A stretch of 64,000 nt of DNA from Halisarca cf. caerulea (lineage: Eukaryota; Porifera; Demospongiae; Chondrillida; Halisarcidae), in the NCBI GenBank assembly GCA_963170055.1, contig CAUJGJ010000185.1, positions 3,218,775 through 3,282,774 on the forward strand, read 5' to 3'. Both the position numbers and the translations under genes were made by a program. The notes below the pieces were generated by a model. The model was given only the letters and a program-made list of their open reading frames with translations. It was not told where the DNA came from and made no database searches. Of this stretch, positions 32,861-45,210 are shown one piece after another. Position 1 is the first letter of the stretch. Every line of letters starts with the position of its first letter.

Positions 32861-33894
32861 TTGAGAGACTGTCAGTTGCTGCACAGGGAGCTAGGTATAG
32901 TGCTGTGGCAATTCTATGTGGCACTGACATGAATGATTTTGTGGATTTCTGTTTTCTTTTTGTGTGATTCTTATTGCTGTAATCTTGTAGATTTACTTAA
33001 TACAACCTCTTCATTTGATATATGGGTTGCATCCGCCCCGAACTAGGGGTGAACTCAGAAGGCAGCCTTCTCCCCTATAGTCATTACAATTACAACAGTC
33101 CAATTACCATTATCACTACAGATCTCCACTAATTAAAGCACTCAATTACCATTGCAACTACATTCCTACAATAATACCATTTACCATTACTAATTACAGA
33201 GTTATTTGTGAAAGTGTGCACATGTTACCACACCTTACTAAGATTTTATATTTGTAGCGAATTTTACCACTTCAACAAGTCACTGCACTAATTATAGCAC
33301 ATAACTTTGTCTCAAACTAACCAAAATCTACTTGTTAGGGGAAGAAAGGTACAAAAGATAATATATTATACATTGCAGTAGTTGCATGACAATTGTGTAT
33401 GTGACTCAAATAACAAGAAAATATCAATTATCACTACAACTACTCTGAGACTGAAACAGTTCCATTACAATTACATTACCATTACAGGCAAATGTATACC
33501 CAATTTTAATTAATTACAATTACAAATTACCATATATATGTATATAATATATATTATATAAGTACATAATGTGGCTGCTAATTTAGTTTTTCAATTGTTA
33601 GGACTCTATTACAATTTTCACAAATGCTTTGGAGAAAAATATGAATTTTGTGAATTTTCGGCATATTTCCTAGTGTTTATAATACATTACAATACAGTGC
33701 AGACTTCCATTTACGCACACATACGTACGTATATTTATCTCATAGTATAGGGGGAATGCAAAATACATGTAGTAGTATTTATACATTAAACAATATAATA
33801 TGTATAATTATATATCTGTACACATGCTAGGTCTACATATAGATAATGAAAATCAAAATGCATGACTCAAAAAGTTGCTAAATTTATTTGATTA
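32861..33894. other. Spacer with degenerate ATTACCATT-type repeats
   Basis: Between about 33085 and 33540 the text repeatedly cycles through ATTACAATTAC, ATTACCATTA and CACTAC motifs without a fixed period. No coding frame. The end of the DCN1-like 3' UTR lies here. Confidence 0.55.
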
Positions 33895-36800
33895 TCAGAC
33901 ATCACTCATTTGCTTTGAGGGGACTGTCTGCTTGGCATATTCAACAAAGTCATCAATCAACACAGGCCAAGCACCTGGCAAAAAAACAAACAGGAAATAC
34001 CCTCAATTATTAGAGTAGATCAGACAAAACTGCGAGTAGAGTGTAGCCTTCAACAATGCCACAGCACATAGCACTAACCCTCTTCATCATAGTTTGCAAA
34101 GTGTTCATCTATTGTTGTAATGAATTCCAGCAAAAGATTCCATGTATCACGAGATATGGCCTTCTTATGGTGTTGCTAATGCAATGATACAGGAATCCTT
34201 GAAAGAATATAACATACCTTAAAACAGATAGGTAAAACATACATACATACATACCTTTAAGAATTCACACCACAAATGAAGATGCATAAATTTATCTTGC
34301 AAGCACAATGTCCAGTAAGCAATAGCCATCTCCAAATCTAAAAATAATACAAAAAATGGGTACAGTACTCATTAGAAAGATTATATCTATGTACATACCC
34401 AATGACTTTTGCCCAGGATTCTTGGCAAAATCAAAAGTAAAAAGGTAAAAATCCTTGAAGTCCTTTGGATCCGATACAAAAGTTTCTATAGAATCTAACT
34501 TTTGTTTTAGCTTTTCAAGTGAATCACACCTGTAAATTAAACAAAAATGCAGAATTAAAGATTAGTATAGGGTCATGTTTATGCTGTGAATTATATACTG
34601 TATGAACAAATGATAACCATATCAAAGCTTAGCTCATGGATAAAACTTGAGGTGCACGTCAAATGCCTTACTTGTGATCTCTTAATAATCATCTTAAAGA
34701 AAGAAGCTCTTGCTGGAGCCACAACAAGGTAAAGACCACAGTAGTGTTCTTTGGAGGCTAATACGATTCCACTCAAAATGCAATTCTATGTACTGTAGTG
34801 GACAAAAGTGCTTTGTTCATTTCCTAAAAGTGAAATTGGGCCTAAACCTTACCTCTAAATCTGATGAGTTTTCAATTTTACTGTTACATGCTGCAAAATG
34901 CAGTGCAGTACCTGACAACATACGTAGATGATTTCTATTAGTTTGTACTACAGTACAGTCCACTTAAGTAGAACTTGCCTAACTGGAAGTTCTGGATAAG
35001 TTGAATGGGTTTGCTTGTCCCCACTCAATTAAAACTAATATAAATAAACTGTGTTAAGTAGATATTGTGATAAGTGGAATTAATTTTGCTGTCCCTACTG
35101 ATTCTAATTATCCAGACTGCACTGTAATACGTACATTTGTTCTATAACAATTGATGCAGTGGTTAGTAAGACATACACACATATGTATGTGCTCAAGATG
35201 CAAAGCAAAATACACTGCTCCCCGGACTCAGCCTTTAATATATATATACATGTATATGTGTACTTAAATATGAGTTAGTTGGAATACAAATGTAAACATA
35301 ATAATATTATTATGAATATTACATTTGAAAGTAAAGTAACCCACCCAAGCTCTGTCATTCCACGCACAAATTCTGCTCTAGTGAATTCACATTGTACAGC
35401 TGCTCTACATGTCCATGCCAAAATAAGCACTTTAAGGGATGCAGGATCCACACAAACATCTTCACAAAATTTACAAATCCCATGAGCTAACATTTTGTCC
35501 TCTTCCACTGAATCTAATTTACAAAGAAGGTAATGCAAATTGCAATGTTTGATGTTTGAAAGTGCACATACGTAATACAAATTTATCATAATAATATGCA
35601 CTTACCCCTATATTGTTCAAAAAGAGAGTTTATTTTCTTTTTATCAACAGTCACTGGCTTTTCTTGTAAATACTTCAGAGGATTTTGGAAAAAGCCATCA
35701 ACAGCAATTTCCAGTTTCCAGTCATGACTGGACAGACAATTAATAGCCGTATTTTCATCACATTGAGTTATTGAAATGAACTGCTTCACTTTCGCTCTCT
35801 GAGTTGACTTCAGTTTATACTAGAGACAACATGTTCACATAGCAAGTTATATCAATGTACGAAACTAAAACACAATATAGTTAAGAAAGGAACTCCTTCA
35901 ATCAGCCAATAAGTGATTAAGGCAGCACTGCATTGAACTTCATCCATCAACCCTGCCTATGGACACCTAGTAGTTCCACATAATACTTCTGACAAAATTA
36001 TAAAAATGAATATATACTTTTGGAAAATGTGTATACGTATGTACGTACGTATGTGTAAGAAACTGCATTAGTCCAGATCTATAATATCCGAGTGCTGAGT
36101 GACCGAGTCACATATAGGAGTCTCCTCATACAAATAAAAACCGTTACGCTCTAATGCACCCTTAAGCAGAAGTTTAACTTTCAAAAAGTTACAAGTCAGG
36201 TCAAAACTAAAGAAAAGATATGTAGGAGTGGGTGAGGGTTGGAATGTAATAGGTATACCAAGTAGATAATAATATCATATGTATGTATGTATATGTACAT
36301 ATGCATGTAACCATAATATTATTATCGGTGGATATACAGTGAAACCAGCTATTCAGGATACTTGAAAATTGGACTCCCGTATAAACTAATTCTCATACAC
36401 ACATGAATGACATATTGAGGTAATCCTGGAAAATCAGGACACCTCTGTAATCAGGATACTTTTGGTGGTCTCTAAGGTGTCCACATTATACAGGTTACAC
36501 TATACAACATACTGTATAATTCACTCACACAAACTTTTATAATAGTTGGAATAAACATTCCTTACATTACATACTACTATGTGGAAAAATACGGAAAACT
36601 TACCTATTCACAAACCTAACGCACATACAGTGGAACCTGTATCATCCAGCACCCATTGGGAAATAAAAAAACACCTAGTGCCGGATTATACAGGTAAGTT
36701 TAGATGGAAAAAATTAATGGTTGGTGTTGGAGAATTGTGACCAGTTTAGGCAAATGCTGGTTTATGGAGGTGGTGGATTAGGCAGGTTCCACTGTATAAC

Positions 36801-37428
36801 AAAGACCATTGAATACACTAGGTGAAACTAGCGGCTTTGGTTGCCTTTTCTCCTAGTTTGTATACATAGTTAAAGTATAGACAGTTAAGGTGTAGCTGTA
36901 AAAGGTAATGTTTAAACAGTGATATATGCCTTGTTGCCATTTGTAAATAATGGTACAGTTAACTGCCTGGGGATACTCTACACTGGGGGCAAGTGTATTA
37001 AAGGATTGAGTGTGACAGTAGGTACTCCAGTGCAAGAACACCTATCTAGTAAGATTCTTTGAAAGTCCCAGCCCAAATTGTACTACATTGAATGTGCAAA
37101 CTATCCTTGGCACCAAATTGATGATAGAAATAAGTAATTCAACTGCATTGATCAAGTAAAATGATCACGATCATACGAATCGAATACGGGTTAGATGGAC
37201 ACATTATGAATCCACTGGCATAATGCAGCAATACCCATGATTGTCCCCGTCATAAACAATGTTATCTCAGAGCACATGTAGAGGTAAATTAATGTCCTGC
37301 GACCCCTTTTACAGTTCAGAAAGTACAGACTTGTAAACGATACACACATATTAAAATAAAACAAGTAATAACACACAAGCCTATCCCAAGATTTCACGAA
37401 AACATCTCAACTTCATTCTCCTCACCAT
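33895..37428 (-). CDS. DCUN1D1: DCN1-like protein (DCUN1D1/2 type), cullin neddylation co-E3, 258 aa
   Basis: Scaffold-type co-E3 that binds cullin WH-B and the neddylation E2 to promote cullin neddylation. Exons on minus: 37428-37426 (only the ATG), 35819-35606, 35513-35345, 34529-34399, 34337-34255, 34175-34079, 33974-33895. The sum is 777 nt, giving 258 aa against 259 in human DCUN1D1. N-terminal UBA-like part: [34 protein letters not shown]. The PONY (potentiating neddylation) domain follows: [75 protein letters not shown], and [15 protein letters not shown] before the TGA. All phases fit. Human DCUN1D1 and DCUN1D2 are close paralogues, so the symbol is the best single choice. The region just upstream holds three tandem copies of a GC-rich unit and a long hairpin. 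Confidence 0.93.
34956..35124. mobile_element. Pogo-like MITE (CAGTCCACTTAAGTAG)
   Basis: 169 bp, starts CAGTCCACTTAAGTAGAACT and ends TAATTATCCAGACTGCACTG, TA on each side. A reverse-oriented relative lies near 3950-4090. In a DCN1-like intron. Confidence 0.7.
36337..36501. mobile_element. Pogo-like MITE (CAGTGAAACCAGC)
   Basis: About 165 bp, starting CAGTGAAACCAGCTATTCAG and ending TTATACAGGTTACACTA, with TA flanks. Inner blocks GGACACCTCTGTAATCAGG. In DCN1-like intron 1. Confidence 0.65.
36628..36794. mobile_element. Pogo-like MITE (CAGTGGAACCTGTATCATCC)
   Basis: 167 bp with TIRs CAGTGGAACCTGTATCATCC and GGATTAGGCAGGTTCCACTG and TA flanks. A different subfamily from the GACACCTC group. 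In DCN1-like intron 1. Confidence 0.8.
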
Positions 37429-37479
37429 TGCGAAATTTTCTTGAGCGCTAAAATGATTATGTAAACGCCCACCGCGATT

Positions 37480-37755
37480 ACACTATAGTCTCATCATGAT
37501 TCTAGGCTATAACGCTCGCGAACGCATAGCGTCAGGTACCTAGGGCGTCGTACCGTGGTAAGCGACCATATGGTCTCATCATAGATTCTCGCTCGCGAAC
37601 GCATAGCGTTATAGGTACCTAGGGCGTCGTACCGTGGTAAGCGACCATAGCCTATCATCTATGGTCTCATCATAGATTCTAGGCTATAACGCTCGCGGCG
37701 TGAACACATAGCGTCATAGGTACCTAGGGCGTCGTACCGTGGTAAGCGACCATAA
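37480..37755. repeat. Three tandem copies of an 85-95 bp GC-rich unit
   Basis: Each copy reads GTCTCATCAT..GATTCT, then CGCTCGCG..CATAGCG, then GGTACCTAGGGCGTCGTACC and GTGGTAAGCGACCATA. Copies begin near 37487, 37573 and 37668 and differ by small indels. They lie 50-330 bp upstream of the DCN1-like start codon and may contribute promoter sequence. Confidence 0.85.
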
Positions 37756-37780
37756 CCTATCATCTATGGTCTCATTCCTA

Positions 37781-37890
37781 GTCTCGTTCCCAGCCCACAC
37801 TTCCGCCGCCGCCATTTTTCCGGCGCGAAGGAAAAAATGGCGGCGGCGGAAGTGTGGGCTGGGAACGGGGGGGGGGGGGGGGAACGAGAC
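37781..37890. repeat. Long hairpin repeat (GTCTCGTTCCCAGCC family)
   Basis: Arms GTCTCGTTCCCAGCCCACAC..CCGCCGCCATTTTT / AAAAATGGCGGCGG..GTGTGGGCTGGGAAC with a G15-16 run before the closing GAACGAGAC. A degenerate second unit follows at 37893-37935. Confidence 0.88.
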
Positions 37891-38157
37891 CATCTCATTC
37901 CCAGCCCCACTTCCGCCCGCCATTAGTGGGGCTGGGCACGAGGCTATGATTACACGTTAGTTTTTCTATAGTATTGTTCAGTCAAATCTCTTTACAAACT
38001 CTCTACAACAGCACACATGTATGCATGCACGCTGGGAACACTTAAACTGCATGGTCTCTGTAAATATAATGGTGACAGCAACAACTTGGGTACAGTAGCA
38101 TGTTTGTGGTGGAACCAATAATTGATGGTATACGTTGTAAAGAGTTTTGACTATATC

Positions 38158-38347
38158 CAGTGAAACCTCTATTAAGGGACACCTCCAAGATCCAGCCACC
38201 TCTCATAATAGGACGCCACTGCCCTGCCCCATTTGACATCCCTTACATTGACACATGTACATAGAAAACCTTTGAAATAACGACACCTCCATAAGAAGGG
38301 CAGCCAGCAGTGGTCCTAATGCTGTCCTTTTTATAGAGGTTTCACTG
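38158..38347. mobile_element. Pogo-like MITE (CAGTGAAACCTCTATTAAGG)
   Basis: 190 bp with TIRs CAGTGAAACCTCTATTAAGG and TTTTATAGAGGTTTCACTG, a TA dinucleotide after the 3' end, and inner GGGACACCTCC repeats. Same subfamily as 14091-14272. Between the DCN1-like and aldo-keto reductase genes. Confidence 0.82.
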
Positions 38348-39107
38348 TATATCTATATGGTAAATATACATACACTGGTCATGGCCATATATAGCTTGAC
38401 ATATACGTAATTTGCTTTGAGAATATCAAATATATAAGTTCATAGATCTATATACCGAATAATTAAAGTGATTACATTCAGATGACTCTCGAGATGACCT
38501 GAACATTCACAACCATGTTGCATTCGTATAATCTATCATCGATCAGACTAGGCTCCCAACCCAAACTACAACACTACTACACATGTACATGGACATCAAC
38601 AGCTAGCTAGACATTTTTATTTTAACAGTCATCAAATTATGGAATTCCATGCCTATTGAGATCGTCAATCTCAACCTGCCTTTTGATTCAAGCAAACGAC
38701 AGATCATATTATACTTTATGTGGAACCAGTTCATATAATATGCATCACCTATAACACATATATTTAATTGTAACTTGATCCCATTTTATCTGTCCATGTT
38801 CTAAATACCAGCTATATAGTCCACTTATATTTGACTTCCTGTAATAATCCCCACTCCCAAACCTTGCAAGTGCATGAATATAATTATATATTAATTATAT
38901 GCTCGAACAGGCACATTATTCGATCGATCTGTATACTGCATGTATTTATGTGCACGATCACGTCACATGATGGCTGCATGAATATTGTTATTCATATATA
39001 GCCATTTGGAAGCTTATAACACATAGATATCTCTTTATTGTAGCTGTAGCTGTGGAAACATTCGAGGCATTTGGTTCATAATCGTTGTGTTTCCTGAAAC
39101 AGATTGT

Positions 39108-39202
39108 ATCCAGTCTTCACATCAAAACTGATGATCCCTTAATTATAGCATTCATGAATGCTATAATTAAGGGATCACCAGTTTTGATGCGAAGACTGGA
39201 TC
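39108..39202. repeat. Near-perfect 95-bp hairpin
   Basis: ATCCAGTCTTC.CATCAAAACTG..GATCCCTTAATTATAGC meets its reverse complement at ATTCATGAAT. Only two short bulges. Intergenic, upstream of the DCN1-like gene. No mature small-RNA evidence can be drawn from sequence. Confidence 0.85.
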
Positions 39203-39419
39203 AGCTATACTAATTCAGCATTTATCAGTATAGCTGTGCTACATATAAGAATGCATTGGCTGTATAGATAGAAACACTACAATCTGACACTGCATGCATG
39301 ATTGATGTTTTAAGAACTAGCAAACAACCACCTAACAAAAAAACTAATAAATTACAGTAAACAAACAAAAAAATGAACCACACTGCCTTCAATTAGTCAA
39401 AATTAAAGAAAACGGAATA

Positions 39420-39540
39420 TTTAAAGTGCATGTGGAATGTCTCAGAGTCTACACAGGCACTAGAGGATTCATAGTTACAGGCACTTTCACAATTACAGGC
39501 ACCCCTTGGTCCTAAACTGCCCGGATATGAGAAGTATCAT
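39420..39540. mobile_element. Partial copy of the 40068/43946 MITE
   Basis: Carries the block from GGAATGTCTCAGAGTCTACA through CCCTTGGTCCTAAACTG to CCCGGATATGAGAAG without the outer termini. A truncated relic next to the longer copies. Confidence 0.7.
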
Positions 39541-40067
39541 GCAAGCAAGGTCAGATTGATTGAGGGTGCCTAATATAGACATAGCATTCCTGCGTTGGAT
39601 CTCCACTGATAATCACTGCATGAATCAAAAATTGATATGATAGGGGTTCACCTGTTGTCAATTGAAGTCTCTGAGAGATACCCCTCAAGAAATGTAAATA
39701 TATATATATATATATATATATACATTAATTTTTTTATTATATATACATATATATATGTATATACATATATTATATCATGGTGATTGGTTGAGAGTAGTAT
39801 GCATGCATGCATTAAATATGATATATATCATTATACAATATTTCTATAGCTATATTCTACTAGCTATAGTATGTCAATAACTAATAATACATATTGCATA
39901 CTGGTACTGCAAATACGTACCAAGTCATATGAATTTGTGCATATATGGCATTAAAATTTGCATGCCTATATATATCATATGATCGATCATAATTTATCAT
40001 ACCTATACAGACATGGAAAAACCTAGATTTTCTTTAATACTGTATATATGTGCACATAGATACAATA

Positions 40068-40390
40068 CAGTAGAACCTCTCATATCCGGGCAGTATGGGA
40101 CCAAGGGGTGCCTGTAATTGTGAAAGTGCCTGTAACTATGAATCCTCTAGTACCTGTGTAGACTCTGAGACATTCCACACTTAAAATATTCTGTTTTCTT
40201 TAATTTCCTTTAACCAGTGACAAGTGGATGCTTTCTACCTGATTCTACACATGCACATACACCACATGGTACAGCTATAGACCAATAATGTAGTTCACAT
40301 TAGCACTGATAATAGAAGTACATGCATGAAACACTGCCCGGTTGAGTGAGGTGTCCGTAACTACAGGGCTGGATATGCGAGGTTCTACTG
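40068..40390. mobile_element. Pogo-like MITE (CAGTAGAACCTCTCATATCC)
   Basis: 323 bp, TIRs CAGTAGAACCTCTCATATCC and GGATATGCGAGGTTCTACTG, flanked by TA. Nearly the same sequence recurs inverted at 43946-44281, and partly at 39420-39530. Lies just 3' of the aldo-keto reductase stop. Confidence 0.87.
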
Positions 40391-40535
40391 TACTGCACAT
40401 AAAATAGTGTACATGGAGAAAGTTGTGGTTATATTTCAATTGCTATGCAGGATGAACCTAGTACATTAAACTACTATTATTATGTCACATATTTTACACT
40501 ATATTAGTGGTATAGCTTATGCATTCTATTAGTAT

Positions 40536-43479
40536 TCAATGTTTCCTGGACTTATTCAACCTCTCGATCATCTCATAAGGGTAGGGTGGAGGGATAAAGC
40601 TTTTCTCATCTAATAACTGCATCTGCAATGGAGAACACAATTGAGATAACTATACACGGAAGTCAAACTACTCTACACTAAGCATATGATCAACAATGGA
40701 TTGGATGGACTGCATAGTGTAAGAGAGCAATGGTAGGTCAAACAGTACTAGAATTAAAATATAGACCACATTAATCCCCATTGCTGCTGAAGTGGGGAAC
40801 TATAGTGACTGTTTGCATTCCTAGTAAGTGTTTCAACGTACACATACCTCCTCAGAATTGAGATTCACAAAAGCGGAATGGATGTTCTCTGCTAGCTGCT
40901 GGGATGTTCTGGCACCAATGATTACTGAAGAGACTCCTGGTTTCTGCAAGAGCCATGCAATGGCCACTTGAGCTTGGGTTGCCTCTGTGTATTGACACGA
41001 GTACATAAAGGAGTGAAGTGTAATAAATGGAGGACTGGGGGATACCTCAGAGAACATACCGTGTTTTTTTGCAACTAAGTCCAAGGCATCCATAAGTTCC
41101 CAGTACCCCTGTGATTGTGAATAGTTTTCAAAACTTGGATGGGACTGGCTAGCACGTTCCCCAGGGTTATGATCAACCCATGCAACTCTAGAAGAAGATG
41201 GGTCTTGCTTTTGGTTCTTGGAAAACTTGCCTGTTAATAGTCCCCTGAGCATCAATGAGTATACAAATGTTAACACAGTGTTTCCACATAAAATAGTCAT
41301 ATTTAAAGAGTATACATAATAGCCTATTGGCACTCTAGCTTGGTCAAGATTCTCAAGTGACTCATGCCACAATTGACACAATGAAATACATGTTCCATTG
41401 GTGGGCTGAACTGCAGGGTTGTACAACATAACCTATGCATGTACTATGTATATTACACAGGTAAACTGCTGGAGTAGGCTTCCAATTTCATTTTCTCTGA
41501 CTGCTATTATTCTATTCATAATAATTGTGATAACACAGTAGGCAGAACACTGTACAGATTACACAAATTGAAACTTGCTGTACATTTAGGAACACATAAA
41601 GAAATCTTAATTACTACAATAACATTATATTTGCATGAGTACATGTTTATACGTAGTCTACACATGTAATTACTTCCACAAGTAAACTCATTGCCAATAC
41701 CCTTTTAGTGGACTCCAAGGGATGATACCTATGCCTTCATTCAGACAAGGTTCAATTAGCTCCCATTCAGTGCTTCGACATAGCAGACTGTATTGTGGCT
41801 GCAAATAAACAGATTTAAAGCAAAATGAATCTAAATTATATTTTGAGAGCAAATTCTTTCATTGAATTCAGTACTTCACATGATGCAGCTACTAATATGT
41901 ATTGTTTGCATTCCAGGTACTTTAGTACAAGTACAATGTCATTAAATATTCAATACAGTAACTTTGTAACAATTACAGTACATACTGTACAGTACTTCAA
42001 TTTTGTCTCCCAAAATAAACATTTTAGCACACTGGTAAAGAACACAATTTGCATGAAATAATGCTAATGTCAATGTTAATAATTTCACACAAGAGGTTGC
42101 CCTGTCAGCTGTAAGCCGGTATAAATGGAGGACCAAGCAAGACCAGATGTTTAAAATAGGGGTAAAGTCTTTAGCAACATCGCCTACCACAGAGAGAAGG
42201 GAAGCAAATGTCACTTCTGCAGTTCCCTTACATATAACCAGAACTGTTTGAAACTCAATGAAGAATTCTGTACCGCATATAGCTAAATAAATCATTAAGT
42301 ATTATCACACACAACTTAAGTCTCTATAATTTTTATTATGAGTAGATTGCATGTACATAGATTGATGCAAAGCCAGCTAATAGTCCTTTTGATTCTTTTT
42401 AAAGTCAAGGCAGAAAGGGAATACTGTACCTCTTCAAACATTTGTGGGATAAAACTTTTTCATGGATTGCAGATTTTCACAATATTTGCAGTTTCTATTT
42501 TGCTGACTCCCCCTTACTGGTAATCCTACCTTTCATACATGTATGCATTTTATTAATAGAACTGTTTTTTTATTTGTGGATGAAAGCCATTAGACCATAG
42601 AGAAAGGAACTGCAGTGCTCTGTGAAGAACACTGTTCTTTTTGCATATGGTGCATAGTAACAGGTAACTTACATACAAGATCAACGTAATATCTGACTCA
42701 AAAAGGGTCTGCCACTACATATGTATGTACGTATATAATGATTTACAATACATGCATACCATGCGCCAAAGATGAGAGCACTTACAAACACAACGTTCAC
42801 TAAATTTCCTTACTTGAAGTGTGATGAGATCAGGATACCCAAAAGCACGATTCAGCGAGACAATTTTCTGTAGCTGCCAGCCAGTAACATTGCTTACACC
42901 AACGTACCTAACTTTCCCACATCTTACTAAATCATTGAGAGCATGTAAGGTCTCCTCAATAGGTGTCCCAGCATCCCAGCAGTGAGTCTAGATATAAGGT
43001 ACAAATAACTATATACTAAGCAGCTATGTATGTACAAGAACCTTTAGAATACTGGCCATAAAATAGTAGTCCAACAAACACACTTTTAAAACACCTCCAT
43101 TACACAGACGTGAACTTGAAGTGTGATGAGATCAGGATACCCAAAAGCACGATTCAGCGAGACAATTTTCTGTAGCTGCCAGCCAGTAACATTGCTTACA
43201 CCAACGTACCTAACTTTCCCACATCTTACTAAATCATTGAGAGCATGTAAGGTCTCCTCAATAGGTGTCCCAGCATCCCAGCAGTGAGTCTAGATATAAG
43301 GTACAAATAACTATATACTAAGCAGCTATGTATGTACAAGAACCTTTAGAATACTGGCCATAAAATAGTAGTCCAACAAACACACTTTTAAAACACCTCC
43401 ATTACACAGACGTGTACACATTGACAAAACATAGTTTAATGGAATTTGACTTCACATACATATATATATATTATATATA

Positions 43480-43571
<92 letters not shown>

Positions 43572-43574
43572 ATA

Positions 43575-43636
<62 letters not shown>

Positions 43637-45146
43637 ATATATATTTAGAGGGTTAATAATTAATCATCAAACTTACATAAAACAAAAAACAACCAGAAAA
43701 AAGACAAATAACAACAACAAACATAAAGAAAGATCAAGTATATAGAGTCAATCAAAAGAACAATTAGAACTATCAGGAACTGATCTACTACTAGGCTTAA
43801 ATGTTCCCATGATTGAAATCGTGTTTCCTCGTTGCACAGCTACTGATATCCTCTGGATCAAGCGTTGATAGGCATTTGGTTCACCAGATCTTGCGACAAT
43901 TCTTTGTGCAATCTCTCCTAATATATATATATATATATATATATACAGTAGAACCTCGCATATCCGGCCCCCGTAGTTACGGGCACCTCACTCAACCGGG
44001 CAGTGTTTCATGCAGGTACTTCTATTATCAGTGCTAATGTGGACTACATTATGGGTCTATAGCTGTACCATGTGGTGAATGTGCATGTGTAAAATTAGGT
44101 TAAATGACTGGTAGAAAACATACACTTGTCACTGTTTAAAGGAAATTAAAGAAAGAGGTATATTTAAAGTGTTGAATGTCTCAAAGTCTACATAGGTAGT
44201 AGAGGATTCATACTTATGGGCACTTTCACAATTACGGGCACCCCTTGGTCCCAAACTGCCCGGATATGAGAGGTTGCACTGTATATATATATATATATAC
44301 AGGGTAAACCCTGTATATATATATATACAGGGTTTCATCTGGGAGGGGGAACCCTGGGTATGGTTCCCCCAAGCAGAAAGGTTGCCCCCCAAAATAAAAA
44401 TCTGCAGGCTTAATTTTTGTGAACAAACACTGTCATGAATTGATCATAAATCCATTTATAAAGGGTAGAATTTGCCAAAAATGCTTATATTATTAATAGC
44501 TTGTATTAATCAATCTTGAATCCATTGGTATGTATGTTTATTTAGCAGTTACATTGTCAATAAATACATGTGTCAAAATTTAGGAGTTCTAATGTAAATT
44601 GCACGTGGTTTAGCTTTGTTCCAAACAGCATGGCATTAGCATTCGTGCAAGGATTTATTCATGTATAGGTACTTACGCATGCTTGCACATGTTCAGGGTT
44701 TCTTTTAGAGGAAAGGGGGCACAGGGGGTATCTTTCCCTTGAAATTTTATCCTAGCTATAACACACATGCACAGTTGCAACAGACCAATCTGTGGACTGT
44801 ACTCAGAAACAGCTTGAGTGGCGTAAAACAGCCTCATTTATCACCTTCTGAGGCATGAAAACTAAAAATTTTCCTGGGGGAGCATATCCCCAGACCCCCC
44901 TAATTTAAATCACTATCATTCCACATGCATATCTGCCCGCCGTTACGTACATCACTATACTTTGCCATTGCCTCATCTTCATCATTATTCTGAAAGAAAA
45001 CCTGATATGCATGCTGCATGCACGAGTGTGGATTTTAATATCATTGAATACACAACATCATGCTTGTGCCACGCATGTGTGTATATACATACGTACATAT
45101 AAATAGATGTGTAGGTTCCCCCCAAAAATTTGACCCCAGATAAAAC

Positions 45147-45210
<64 letters not shown>

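Larger units (their letters stand above)
38348..40067. other. Intergenic spacer
   Basis: Holds the 39108 hairpin, the partial MITE at 39420 and (TA)n at 39691-39780. No gene seen. Confidence 0.6.
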
